Below are positions 28,982-39,025 of a DNA stretch of 64,000 bases, piece by piece (the stretch's first letter is position 1; the number at the start of each line of letters is the position of its first letter). Origin of the DNA: Nitzschia sp. pyKryTriq1 (taxonomy: Eukaryota > Bacillariophyta > Bacillariophyceae > Bacillariales > Bacillariaceae); contig OY101118.1 of NCBI GenBank assembly GCA_956465555.1, forward strand, positions 620,001 to 684,000, given 5' to 3'. A program made the translations under genes and the position numbers. The notes beneath the pieces were generated by a model. It was not told the origin of the DNA. It did no database searches and was given only the letters and a program-made list of their open reading frames with translations.

Positions 28982-30973
28982 TTAAACGAATTTGCTTTCG
29001 ACATCAGCGGCGGCATCCCATTGCACGATACAAGAGTCCTGGCCCGCGGATACCAGTGTATAAGGTGCATCCTTTTTGAAGGCCAATCCCACCACTCCAC
29101 CACGGTGCGCAAATTGATACTGGATACGCTTGGAAATCTTGTCCAAGGACCACAGGTAAATATTGTCGTCGCTACCTCCACTGGCAACGACCTTGCCGTC
29201 AGGCGAAAAGGCTAGGCACGTGATCTTTTGGAGGTGGAAGCACCAACGCGATTTACCAATAATCGGTGTCAAGTCCGGCAAGCTATAGACACAGACATCA
29301 CGGGTATCACCTGCCGCCAACATACTTCCATCTTCGGACACTGCCAAAGAATGGACAGGCTTGAGGTGTCCATCTTCAATGACCTTATATTCCGTTCCGC
29401 TGTTGGTGTAGACGTAGATCTTGTTATCATTTCCTCCCACAAAGATGTTCAGGTCATTCTTGGAAACACAGACGCAGTTGGCATCATACTTCAAAGGAAT
29501 AAGTCCTCCTGTTGCTTTTCCGTCCTTCAAAATCAAGAGGCCCTTGACCGTGGCAATGGCAGTGATGCTCGTTCCGGTGGAAATGCACGCTGGTTGAGCA
29601 CCAATGGCTAGTTTTCCCGACTGCAGTTTGCCGCCCTTGGTGTAATAGCCCGTGTCGTCCCATCCCACACTGAGGAGTTGTGAGTCCTTCAAGACTGTCA
29701 TACCCGAAATGGCGCCACCGTGGATTTTGTAATCCAGCTCCTTATCGTCTGCAGGAACAATACGTTCGAGTGCCTTGATCTTTTTCAAATCCCATTTACA
29801 GAGGATTCCATCACTATCACCCGTGTAGAAAAGCCCATTGGCATGATCAAAGGCGATGGCACCGATGGGAGCATTGTGCCCCGTCAAAATCTCAATGCCC
29901 TTACTGTCACCGGGCATGGGCAAAATGGCAAGCTGGTTGTTGTTGCTCACCGAGACAGGTGTCGCTCCGCCTACAAAGGTGCAGCCTAGCTGCATGCCAC
30001 CGCGAGGTACCTTGTCCGAGGCCTTTCCAAGCATGTGTTCAGCCACCTTCCAAGTGTGTTTTTCTGTAATGGATGAACCGTCCGAAGCCACTTCAAATAG
30101 CTTGCAGGTACCATCAGCAGACGCCGTGATGAGGCTCTTGTTGTCGCCGCCCCAAGCACAGGCGTAGATGGTTCCAGCATGAATACCGTCATTCTTGGAC
30201 TTCAGACCCAGATCCTTACCATCGTAAATATAGATTCCTTTGTCATTTCCAACCGACGCCACGAGCTCTCCGTTAGACGTGTATCTTACGCAAGTAACGC
30301 CTGGCTTGGAGTGAGCAGTCTCGCAGGGCTTGTCGTCTTCGATAGGAATCTTTTGAAAGGGAGGGCCCTTGTGAAAGTGCAACTTGCCATCTTCCCTCCC
30401 TCCCGTCACGATACGAAAGGGACGATTGGGCTTGAAGGCCACGGCGCACGATTTTCCCTTGAGATGCTGGTAGAGCTGCCCTTGCGTGACGCCAGTGTCC
30501 CACTGAATGGCGCTGGTACAGATGGACGAATTGTCAAGACGCTCTCCTGCATAGGCGATGCGTTTCGATTCTCCATCCCAGGCAATATCACGAATGGCAG
30601 AGCCCAATCCCTGCGAATCCAACTTGCACAGATGCTCTTCATGATCCAACGCCCAGACGCGGAGTTTGCCTCGCGAGTCACCCGAGGCCACGTAGGTTCC
30701 TGACGTACTAATCTTGCAGGAAGTAGTGGCATACTGGTGTCCTCGGTACACCAAGATGGGATGGTTCGAGTTGGGCAAGTTCTCGTCTTCCTTCAACGAA
30801 CGAACCACGCATGTTTTACCGCTAGGATACGCCAGGATGGACTTTCCCGAGTTCAACTTTCCAGCCTCACCGTCCAGTGGGCAGGGTTCTCCGCGAGTTG
30901 TGTTCGGGAGCGACGGAACCTGGGCCGTCACTGGAGCGGTGTGTGGGATACAAGAGTTGGAGTTGGCTACCAT
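28982..30973 (-). CDS. AIP1: Actin-interacting protein 1 (AIP1/WDR1), WD40
   Basis: 663 aa. Promotes cofilin-mediated disassembly of actin filaments in the cytosol. The start at 30973 gives an N-terminus ending in LPNTTRGEPCPLDG, as in AIP1 proteins, with the conserved LVYRGHQYATTSCKISTSG and YVASGDSRGKLRVWA following at about residue 70. About a dozen to fourteen WD40 blades arranged as two propellers are expected; clear ones include IVTGGREDGKLHFHKGPPFQ, VSVGNDKGIYIYDGKDLG-like, TASADGTCKLFEV, YTGDSDGILCKWDL and VASGGSDDNIYLWSLD. Length (yeast ~615, human ~606) is slightly above typical. The frame is open to 31078, but the extra residues are not family-like. Divergent from the methyltransferase gene. 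Confidence 0.95.
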   Translation of the reverse strand: MVANSNSCIPHTAPVTAQVPSLPNTTRGEPCPLDGEAGKLNSGKSILAYPSGKTCVVRSLKEDENLPNSNHPILVYRGHQYATTSCKISTSGTYVASGDSRGKLRVWALDHEEHLCKLDSQGLGSAIRDIAWDGESKRIAYAGERLDNSSICTSAIQWDTGVTQGQLYQHLKGKSCAVAFKPNRPFRIVTGGREDGKLHFHKGPPFQKIPIEDDKPCETAHSKPGVTCVRYTSNGELVASVGNDKGIYIYDGKDLGLKSKNDGIHAGTIYACAWGGDNKSLITASADGTCKLFEVASDGSSITEKHTWKVAEHMLGKASDKVPRGGMQLGCTFVGGATPVSVSNNNQLAILPMPGDSKGIEILTGHNAPIGAIAFDHANGLFYTGDSDGILCKWDLKKIKALERIVPADDKELDYKIHGGAISGMTVLKDSQLLSVGWDDTGYYTKGGKLQSGKLAIGAQPACISTGTSITAIATVKGLLILKDGKATGGLIPLKYDANCVCVSKNDLNIFVGGNDNKIYVYTNSGTEYKVIEDGHLKPVHSLAVSEDGSMLAAGDTRDVCVYSLPDLTPIIGKSRWCFHLQKITCLAFSPDGKVVASGGSDDNIYLWSLDKISKRIQYQFAHRGGVVGLAFKKDAPYTLVSAGQDSCIVQWDAAADVESKFV

Positions 30974-31405
30974 TGTGGCTGTTTTCACTTCAATAAAATA
31001 AAAAAATACTTGGGAGTGTTGTGTCTGTCGGTGGCAACAGCCCGCAAAGTGAGAAGAATCGTCATCATCAATACTCACCTGGTATCATCCGATCATCGAC
31101 GATCGACGATCGGCGTGAGGCGTGATGCGTGATGTCTTGCTACCGGTACTCGTACAGTACGTACTGGTAGCGTCTTGCTGGAGCAATGACTGACCGCGAG
31201 ATGAACAATGAACAACTACCTGGTATGGCTATTACCCGATAGCAAGTCATTCTGGATTTTTTTCTGTTGGATCCAGAGCTGACATCGCACGACTTGAAGG
31301 TTCCCTTCATTCAACAATGGTGCGTCATCATTTTGGGTCGGAGGGTTCGAACATCAAATCCATGATCGACCATCAGCGCCAAACATCACTCTCGACTTGT
31401 GTACC
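30974..31405. other. Divergent promoter region, AIP1 / methyltransferase
   Basis: Contains a GATCATCGAC-type repeat (31089-31110) and a GTAC tract (31141-31170). No gene. Confidence 0.5.
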
Positions 31406-32341
31406 ATGAAAAAAGATCCAAAGAGCGCACGACCGCGGAGGAAGAGGGAAGAGGATGAATGGTTGATGAAAGTGCCGACGACCGACGAGATGAATGGTCA
31501 TTTTGATTCTACTGAGCAAATGGTCCGTCGTGACGAAAGGATGACTATGAAGCTATCCCTTAGAAATTGTCTTCTTTGGACAGGATTCTGGTTGACGTAT
31601 CTCTCTACAACATGTTGGAGTTGGACCCATCCGACCCTCCCAGCAAGCTGGAAGGCTACAAGTACCGGTACTCTTACAGGTACGAGACCAATAACAACAT
31701 GCTCACCATGCTTCTTCCAGCAGGTGAATTCCGCCCGCTCGGCGGCATCCTTTGATTTCTCGGCTCCATCCGAGTGGGAATATTTTTATCAAGAAAGCTC
31801 GGAAGTCCTGGAGTGGCATTCCAGCATCCCGCTCGAGCGGATCGCTTCCTACGTGCCCACCCTTGAGAATGCAGAAATTTTGATGGTTGGGTGCGGGAAC
31901 TCGAGGCTACCCGCCACCATTCTCTCCAGCTGCAACGCCAAAAATCCCAAAATTGTTCTCTTGGACACCTCTCAAACGTGTCTGGATCAGCTAGAACAAG
32001 AATATGGCTCGTCAGTAGAATATGTCTGCGGAAATGCCGTCGCACTGGACCGTCTCTTCCCGAATCGGCAGTTTGATATGGTGCTAGATAAGGGATTGAG
32101 CGACGCTCTATTCTGTTCGGAAGGATGGAATGGTCCCATTCAAAAACTCTTTGAAAGTACGGCCAAAATTCTTCGCTCAGATGGACAATATTTGCTTGTA
32201 AGCTACAAACTACCACAGTCTACCAAGGATTTTCTAGAGGAGATTGGAGACACCGTTGGGTTGGACTGGCAGTTTGATCTCAAGGAAGATTCGAACGAAC
32301 GGGTGGGTGTGTCTCTAGCAACGAAATCGATGGTTGGATGA
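31406..32341 (+). CDS. Class I SAM-dependent methyltransferase (METTL13-like)
   Basis: 311 aa from ATG 31406. The methyltransferase fold starts at about residue 125: EWHSSIPLERIASYVP, then ILMVGCGNSRLP (SAM motif I, GCGNS), IVLLDTSQTCLDQLE (acid after beta2), YVCGNAVALDRLF and FDMVLDKGLSDALFC (motif post-I/II, DKG as in the EEF1A-lysine methyltransferase/METTL13 group). Relatives methylate lysines or the N-terminus of eEF1A, but the substrate here is not known. The first ~120 residues are unusual: charged to about residue 50, then a hydrophobic segment (LSLRNCLLWTGFWLTYL) that could be a signal anchor if translation starts at a later Met. A missed intron in this portion cannot be excluded. 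Confidence 0.8.
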   Translation: MKKDPKSARPRRKREEDEWLMKVPTTDEMNGHFDSTEQMVRRDERMTMKLSLRNCLLWTGFWLTYLSTTCWSWTHPTLPASWKATSTGTLTGTRPITTCSPCFFQQVNSARSAASFDFSAPSEWEYFYQESSEVLEWHSSIPLERIASYVPTLENAEILMVGCGNSRLPATILSSCNAKNPKIVLLDTSQTCLDQLEQEYGSSVEYVCGNAVALDRLFPNRQFDMVLDKGLSDALFCSEGWNGPIQKLFESTAKILRSDGQYLLVSYKLPQSTKDFLEEIGDTVGLDWQFDLKEDSNERVGVSLATKSMVG

Positions 32342-32720
32342 CGATGAGACAGAATGTTCATGCTTGCGACCACATGAGGCAGTTTGACGTAGCGGTGAGT
32401 GAGTCCTGACGTGTCAGGCTGGCTTGCAACTGCGGGATGAATCATCGTTGAATGACGGGGGAAAAGGTATGTCTTTGATCACTTTATGGAATGGGGGTGT
32501 TCAGTATAGTGCAAGTCGGTTGGTTTCATTCATACTTCCGAAAACTCTTACTCGGGTCTGTAAGCGGGACAGCTGCCCGCCCCACTGCGCAACCTCAACG
32601 CTAACGCTACTACCGTCTAGCAAGGTGGCTCGACGAGAAACGAGAGGAAAATTTCGTCAGGAATATAATCTTGGTCCCAAGGAGGTTCTGCCTTGCAACC
32701 CTTTGTAACCTTATCAATAA
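32342..32720. other. Convergent 3' spacer
   Basis: No gene or repeat seen. Confidence 0.5.
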
Positions 32721-34106
32721 TTACACTTTCTGGAGATTGTGACCGTCGTGGACTTCTGGTTGCAAATCGTTGCCGTTTGCTTTGGAGCTTTCGACTTGGT
32801 CCCACATCTTCTTGTAAAAGTCATTTAAGAAAACTTTTCGCAATGGAACCTCTTGACGCAACAAACGCTCCAGGTACTCACGGTGATTGTGCCTGTTCAT
32901 GCGTTGCTCAGTCATATTCTTCGCGGCCGCAATCGGGTTGAAACCTACTGGAATGTTCCACGCGGGTTTGTTATCCTTACTCTGACTCTTGGAGGGAAGA
33001 CCACAGCATCCGACTTCGACAGCTTTGGAAGTGGATTCTTCTCCTTCATACTCGGCTTTCATCCCATTGCCGCGGCCCCATTCTGACCGATTCCTGTAGA
33101 GTAGGAGACGCCAGCCAGGATGCCAGAATCCATTATCGAGACGAGTCACATTGGTACCCAGCATTGGAACCACATCATAGGTATTATGAATCACACAGCA
33201 CCGTAGTTTCTTGGTTCTTTCAAGATGCTCCATGGCCCGACAAAAGTCTCCATCCCCTGGTTTCGGGTTACCGATAGTGATACACGTCACTGGCGTTTGG
33301 CCATGTGGTGCATCTGGAAGTTGCGATAAGATGGGATCAGCTGCGATTGCCAAGGTTGCAATTAGAGAGAGAGCGCCTCCGAGGCTGTGGCCTTGGACAT
33401 AGATGGAATACGAGGGAAATCGTTTCTTCATTTCACGAAGCTGCTCCAAGACAAGATCCATCCGGCAAGGACGACATGCTTCTTGTTCTGATGATTCTCC
33501 CTCGCGTTTCGATCCCAAAAGGCTGCTCTCCACCTGCTTCAACCTCTTGATCAAGCTTTCGTTGGCACCATGAATATAGTCACAAAATCCCATATGAATG
33601 CCAACCGTTTCTGATTGCCCTTCCACGTGGCTCAGTGGATTCGGCACTCGACGTATAATCAATTTCGCGTCCTCCACCCAGTCGGATAGCGTCACGGAAC
33701 CTCGAAAGACACAAATTATTGCCTTTCGATGGTCCTCATGACCGATCAAGTGTACACATTCCTTGCTGGCATTATCATCTCCCACGAATTCCACCACCAA
33801 ATTGGCGTTCACAAATTTGTGTGTGCGTTTGTACGCATCCACACTGTCGAGATAATCTTTTTCCTTGAATGTTTGCCAATGCTTAATGTGCTTCGTTCTT
33901 AACTCTCGGAATTTCACTCCATCAATTGGAAGCTGCAATACTTCGGCCGCGTCATCCTCGGACAGTAGCTTCTTTCGAGCAACCGCTCGGAGATCTGCCA
34001 GAGCAAAAACAGAGGCCGAACAGATCGTGGATTCTACCGCCTCTGTGAAAAAGTCTAGTTCGTCCAACGGTGGTGGCGCGCTTCCCTCAATGCTCGAGCT
34101 CGTCAT
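32721..34106 (-). CDS. Class 3 (Rhizomucor-type) lipase
   Basis: 461 aa; predicted triacylglycerol or acyl-lipid hydrolase of the alpha/beta fold. The nucleophile elbow is YVQGHSLGGALS (GHSLGG; Ser at about residue 235). The oxyanion-side strand AIICVFRGSVTLSDWVEDA precedes it by ~100 residues. The Asp is probably in HNTYDVVPML, and the His in FWHPGWRLLLY. The strand CITIGNPKPGDGDF matches the family's GxPxVGxxxF motif. No signal peptide or transmembrane helix is visible, so it looks cytosolic or peripheral. The tail (HNHREYLERLLRQEVPLRKVFLNDFY) is helical and basic. Start ATG 34106 is the first in frame; divergent from the secreted-protein gene at 35040. Confidence 0.9.
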   Translation of the reverse strand: MTSSSIEGSAPPPLDELDFFTEAVESTICSASVFALADLRAVARKKLLSEDDAAEVLQLPIDGVKFRELRTKHIKHWQTFKEKDYLDSVDAYKRTHKFVNANLVVEFVGDDNASKECVHLIGHEDHRKAIICVFRGSVTLSDWVEDAKLIIRRVPNPLSHVEGQSETVGIHMGFCDYIHGANESLIKRLKQVESSLLGSKREGESSEQEACRPCRMDLVLEQLREMKKRFPSYSIYVQGHSLGGALSLIATLAIAADPILSQLPDAPHGQTPVTCITIGNPKPGDGDFCRAMEHLERTKKLRCCVIHNTYDVVPMLGTNVTRLDNGFWHPGWRLLLYRNRSEWGRGNGMKAEYEGEESTSKAVEVGCCGLPSKSQSKDNKPAWNIPVGFNPIAAAKNMTEQRMNRHNHREYLERLLRQEVPLRKVFLNDFYKKMWDQVESSKANGNDLQPEVHDGHNLQKV

Positions 34107-35039
34107 CTATCTTTTAAAATAATGCACGTACGGAAGCGTGAAGAAGTGTTGGGTGGATTCCCTCTCTCTGTGATATCTGATGAATCATCGCCACAAGCAA
34201 TTCAAAAAAAGAATTGAGAAAAAACGTCTTTTCGAACTACCGGTAGCCGCAGATACAGAATACCTGGAACATCCAAGGATCGAGCGATCACGCGCGCTCT
34301 ACCTTCCTCCACTGAACTCAAAAGCGTCTGCTTCGTCCCCCCTGTGGTCTCCTGTGGTCCGTTGTCGTGCGGAAAATTATGTGGCGAAGCCCAAGAAAAA
34401 GGACTAAATTAGTGGGTCACTCCCGAAACGACTGTCGACCCAAATAAAACGATGAGATTTCATCGTAAATATCCGGTATTTTGCACTTAGGACCCGGAAA
34501 ACTACGATGAAAAAAATATAATGAAAACTACGATGAGGAGCGGCGGCGAACAAGATGGCATGTCTCCCCTCGCTCTGGTGCGCGCGCCAAGCTGGGGATT
34601 GAAGGAAAAGCTAAATACGTACATGAAGACATATTTTATTCCCTGATTCATTCATGTGCATGACGTATTGGTGCGACAGCCGTTGGTCCATAAACAGTGC
34701 CAGGTACCGGGTACTTGTATGTAGTCTACCCGTACTGGTCTACAGTACGTTCTAATTACCATCCCGACTGTGATCAACGTCTGCACATGCCACAATTCAT
34801 TAACTATTCAATAACGTATATAAGGATTTCACGATAACCTTCCCGGTCGCTGAAGCAAGACAGTTCGTCTGGAGAACATTGCCATCAAACATTATTTTAG
34901 AGGTTGCGCGTCTCACAAATTGACGCATTCCGTGAAAAACGTTGTTGTTGCGATACATTCATACTTCGTACATACATACCTCTTGCACTCTTCACTCCCT
35001 TTTCTTAAGTCAATTTACATTGGACGACTATTCGAAGAC
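34107..35039. other. Divergent promoter region, lipase / secreted protein A
   Basis: A GTAC/GGTACC tract (34700-34756). From about 34665 the DNA is similar to 38705-39025 upstream of the paralogue, so the promoter was included in the duplication. A TATA box is at 34817-34824. No gene. Confidence 0.6.
34817..34824 (+). promoter_or_regulatory. TATA box of secreted protein A
   Basis: TATATAAG lies ~220 bp upstream of the start codon. The equivalent place in the paralogue (about 38813-38820) reads ACATAAAA, a weaker version, suggesting different strengths. Confidence 0.45.
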
Positions 35040-37265
35040 ATGAAGATCGTTCTTTTCCTCACGGCTGCCACCGCCGCTTTTGGCCAAGATGCTGCTAGAA
35101 GTTCTGTCTATGAAGGCCGATCTCATGAGCCCGAAGAGGCCTCCGCATACTGGTCATCTTACATCGGGCAAACTTTGAACAGTTTCCCCAGCGCCGCTCC
35201 TTCGCCCGCACCCTCGCCAGCCCCATCCCCAGAGCCCTCTCCGGAGCCTTCGGCTGCGCCAAGCCCCGCTCCCTCGCCTGAACCAACTGGACAGTGTGAC
35301 GTCGAGGTTTTCATCAACTGTACCTACACCTCGCCCAACACAGGTGTCGTGATGCCTTGCGAAGAACTTCCTCCTATCGAAGAAAAGATTTGCGCTTGCC
35401 CAGACTGCGTGCGAGTACTTGCCTTTGTTTACACCGGTGCCACATGCAATGGCTTGGAAGACTGCATAGACACTCCCGCTCCAAGCAATGGTGAAGCTAG
35501 TACCATCAAGTTCTTTGCCTGTGACAGTTCTAGCCCGGTGGTGGAACAAACAGTCGTCCCTGGATCTGGTATCACTATCGGTCTTCCTACTGGCGAATGT
35601 CTGCCTGACTGTATGGATGTCACCGTCAGCACCTCCGAAGGGGTTCAAGTGCAACAAGTTAGAATGAATTCCTCATGTGATGGCGGTCGCGGACTCGTCT
35701 TGAAGGAAACCTACGGAGCCATTGACTTCGTTGGATACTCTTGCGACGCAAATGATATCAACAACTGCTTTCAAGACGTTGTTTACGGTGTTTCCGCCTG
35801 CAACATTGCAAGTGAGGACCTCACTCTTTACGAATTCCTCTTCTACTTCAATGGAGAGACAACCGACTTCCTAAACGGACTCGAACCCCTTGTAGGACCA
35901 GGAGAGTGTTACGATCAAGTTCAAACCGAAATCGCCGATAGATGCTTGGAAGGCGAGTATTGCGCGAACGTCACTGCCAACGCCACGAACCCCATCACCG
36001 GCGTTCCATACCCGTGTGAAGATATGGAGGAACTCAAGTTCAGCATTACGCGAGTCACCGTAGAGCCTTCGCCTGCCCCATCCCCAGAGCCATCAGCAGA
36101 GCCAAGCCCTGCTCCATCCCAGAGGCCTACACCTGGCCCAACCCCAGAGCCAAGCCCCGCTCCATCCAAGAAGCCTACTCCTGGCCCAACTCCAGAGCCA
36201 AGTGCGGCGCCTTCACCTGCACCAAGCGCGGAACCGAGTCCTGCACCTTCGCCTGCACCAAGCGCGGGGCCGAGTCCTGCACCTTCGCCGGCCCCGTCGC
36301 CTAGTTCGCCCGCGCCCACTGGAACCGACTGTGGAGTTGCGGTTGTCGTTGAACCTCAATGCCCAGTTCTCAAATGCAACTGGGACCGTTGTCTTGCCCG
36401 TCCTTTCCGCATGGAGTTCCGCGTGGATCCAGCACCGTGCTCTGCGACGACTCTCAGACGTTGCATTGGAATCGATCCAGATTCATGCACTTGTATCCGG
36501 GATTCCGACCTCCCCGAGGAAAATTGGCCCGATCAAAAGATCTTTTGTACCGACTTCCTCGGTGGACCTGATCCAAACTTCGTCGGCACTCTCTGGGTTC
36601 AAGCCTATCCCGACAAGGACCCGACGCTCCTTTATTACGATGGAACGGTCGAGATTCCCGGAGCTCGTGTCTTCAACGCCACAGATCCAGCTTTGTTCGA
36701 AGTCACGGCCAACATGTACCTTGACCTTTACGATGGCGATCCAAATGCCGGAGGACAGCTTATCCAACAAATTCTCTTCCACAGTTCTTGTTCTCAACAG
36801 CTTTACCTCTTGGATATCTTTGGCTCCTTCCAACTGATCGAGTTTGAGTCAAATGAGCAGGGAGTCATCGGTTTCATCGACAACCCTGACATCGGCTTCA
36901 CCATCACCTTGGATGCTAGCTCGTTTGCTGGTGTATTGGAAGTTGAATTTTTCAATATTGTTGTGCTTTCCGCTGTCCCTAATCTTTTGCCTCCCCAAGT
37001 TATTCCCTTCCCGGGTATCAATGTGACGATTCCTCCCAACTTTAGCACTACGGAACAGATCACTATCATCCCTGGTCAACCGTTTAATATCATCACCACG
37101 ATTGGTGGCAAAGTGAATGGTCTTGGATGTTTCGATATTTCAAATACCACTATTCAGTGCAACGCTACTATTGACCCAGGTGTGGGCGACGACGACGACG
37201 ACGACGACGACAATGGTGGTGGTGGCGGTGGCGGCAAAAACAAAGACCGACGACTGATGTTCTAA
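35040..37265 (+). CDS. Secreted Pro-rich, Cys-containing protein A
   Basis: 741 aa from ATG 35040, which exposes a good signal peptide ([16 protein letters not shown]). Modules in order: a 55-residue head ending [13 protein letters not shown]; a first [10 protein letters not shown] linker; a Cys-rich domain (about residues 90-335) with many paired cysteines (CACPDC, CIDTPAP); a second, longer [13 protein letters not shown] linker (about 340-425); a second Cys-containing domain (about 430-720) starting [23 protein letters not shown]; an Asp8 run; a Gly7 run; and a basic end KNKDRRLMF. NxS/T sequons are frequent. Pro-rich linkers of this kind occur in diatom cell-wall and surface proteins, so an extracellular or frustule-associated role is plausible but not shown. 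Its last ~360 codons are repeated by paralogue B. Confidence 0.85.
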   Translation: MKIVLFLTAATAAFGQDAARSSVYEGRSHEPEEASAYWSSYIGQTLNSFPSAAPSPAPSPAPSPEPSPEPSAAPSPAPSPEPTGQCDVEVFINCTYTSPNTGVVMPCEELPPIEEKICACPDCVRVLAFVYTGATCNGLEDCIDTPAPSNGEASTIKFFACDSSSPVVEQTVVPGSGITIGLPTGECLPDCMDVTVSTSEGVQVQQVRMNSSCDGGRGLVLKETYGAIDFVGYSCDANDINNCFQDVVYGVSACNIASEDLTLYEFLFYFNGETTDFLNGLEPLVGPGECYDQVQTEIADRCLEGEYCANVTANATNPITGVPYPCEDMEELKFSITRVTVEPSPAPSPEPSAEPSPAPSQRPTPGPTPEPSPAPSKKPTPGPTPEPSAAPSPAPSAEPSPAPSPAPSAGPSPAPSPAPSPSSPAPTGTDCGVAVVVEPQCPVLKCNWDRCLARPFRMEFRVDPAPCSATTLRRCIGIDPDSCTCIRDSDLPEENWPDQKIFCTDFLGGPDPNFVGTLWVQAYPDKDPTLLYYDGTVEIPGARVFNATDPALFEVTANMYLDLYDGDPNAGGQLIQQILFHSSCSQQLYLLDIFGSFQLIEFESNEQGVIGFIDNPDIGFTITLDASSFAGVLEVEFFNIVVLSAVPNLLPPQVIPFPGINVTIPPNFSTTEQITIIPGQPFNIITTIGGKVNGLGCFDISNTTIQCNATIDPGVGDDDDDDDDNGGGGGGGKNKDRRLMF
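36190..37265 (+). repeat. Duplicated 1.08-kb tract, copy in gene A
   Basis: Appears identical to 39552-40627. Sequence similarity drops abruptly just beyond both stop codons. Confidence 0.9.
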
Positions 37266-39025
37266 GCATATCCCACCACCACCACAACGGGCAGCCAGTA
37301 GCATCGTCATGTCTGAGAAAACTTCTTGAAGCATTCACAGACAATCGATCATTTTTGTTCCACAGTAGTACCATTTCGGAAGAAAACGAAGATTATTCGT
37401 TGCAACAAAGAGGCGCGGACGTTACCTTGGTGTGGGAGCTGGACTGTCATGACGACCGGCAGCGCTCAAAATCAGCAACATTCGCAGCCACAACATGTAA
37501 AATGGAATGTCCTTACATACTATCGACACAACCTAGTAGCTAGCGATGTGATTATTTTTTTAGACTCTCTACTAGAGACAAGGATAACCTAGAGAGTAGA
37601 AGATACATCATAAGTGTCTAACACACACCCTCAGTGTTCTCTATTCGGTAGAAAGGGCCGCGCACGTCACACATCGTGTCAGTGGGTAATGATTTGTTCA
37701 ACTTCGTATTACTGGAATATCGCCGTACACTAAACGTCGTGCCAAGATAATGCTCCGTTGGTCGGAGGCGGATGAATTGCAATATCCAACAATGACCGAA
37801 AGACCTTTATTTGAAAGCAACGACCCCGACAGTCTCAACGGGCGAAAGAGCTGTGAGCAAGATGCATTCGTTGATGATGGCTTGGCCCGCGGTAGGTTGT
37901 GCTGCTGGCTGGTGCAGCTTCGGCCAAGTTGTAGAAATCTGTGAATCGAGGAGTGGAAGTGCAGTGTCCGTGATTTACTTCTTTCACGGCGAGACAATGC
38001 AGACTAGATGCTTGTCCCAGTGACCAGGCGGTCATGATGGCTTGCCTTGTTCGCGTTCTTCCGAAGGCGATGTTTCTCTCTTTGTTCTGCCAAATCCTTT
38101 TGTCGTTGGACTGTAACATGACAGCTGTAGACAATTGTTAGGAGAAAGAGGGAGGCCAGCACGATAACCATGAAAGGGGAAACATGAAGCTGTGGTACAT
38201 AGTCGAGGAGGCTTTCGCTCATCATGTTTCTGTATGCACTCTCGGTGTCGTCAACATGGTCTTGAGCAAGACAATTCGGTCCGGATTGCACATACCGTAC
38301 AAACAAAGGGAAAATCTTTCGAGCGATACATCCCCTTGCTGAATTTGCTCGCATCAACACACTTCCCATGTCCTTTCGTCGCCTTCGAATCTTTTGTTAG
38401 CGTCCGCTCACCCTCCTGGTCTTCGCTTTCATGGACGGCCGTAAAACTCTGTGAAATACGCTTGCCGGTATTTTAAAATTAACATGACTTCGACGGCTTC
38501 ACCAAACAACGAGAGATCTTGCCGCCGAAGATTTTCCACACTAAGCAAAAGAGCTTTTTCCTCCTCTCTCTGCTGGACCGACATCGAGAAATCAAATGAG
38601 TCGAAGATGGGCGCGCTGAATTTACATGTATTTGTTTATGTATTAATTTATTGATATTATTTATTGATATATTTATATGATGATTTATGTGGGTGTGGGT
38701 ATAATCGATCGGTGCGACAGCCGTTTCTCGATAAAAAACCAATCTTTGCCTAATTACCATCCCGACTATCCGAAAAGCTGATTATGTAACAATTTATTAA
38801 CTATACAAAAACACATAAAAGCATTTCAAAATTACCTTCGCCGGTCGCTAAAGACAGTTCTTTTGGAGAAACACTGGCGATGCGTTGTCACGTCGCCATC
38901 GAATTGATTTTCGAAGTTGCGTGAGTAGTCTCACAATTTGACGCATTCGGTGAAAAAGTTGTTTGCGATACCTCTTGCACTCTTGGTTTCTCAAGTCAGT
39001 CTACAGTGGACGACTATTTGGAGAC
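37266..39025. other. Spacer between secreted-protein paralogues
   Basis: Unique DNA at about 37300-38700, then promoter sequence homologous to 34665-35039. One small minus-strand frame (38004-38225) is listed separately. Confidence 0.55.
38004..38225 (-). CDS. Possible small single-TM protein, 73 aa
   Basis: From the ATG at 38225 (or 38369, 121 aa) the frame encodes a short N-terminus, one transmembrane helix (FMVIVLASLFLLTIVYSCHV) and a basic, Arg/Lys-rich tail (QREKHRLRKNANK). The hydrophobic/basic arrangement is that of a plausible tail- or signal-anchored microprotein. There is no homology argument, so it may be chance. Confidence 0.3.
   Translation of the reverse strand: MMSESLLDYVPQLHVSPFMVIVLASLFLLTIVYSCHVTVQRQKDLAEQREKHRLRKNANKASHHDRLVTGTSI

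Noticed and set aside
31567-31755. Second frame with GEFRPLGGI before the methyltransferase domain, as an alternative N-terminus
   Set aside because: It resembles the start of some METTL13-like domains, but the frame stops at 31755 and no splice pair connecting it to the SAM domain could be shown; the uninterrupted main frame is preferred.
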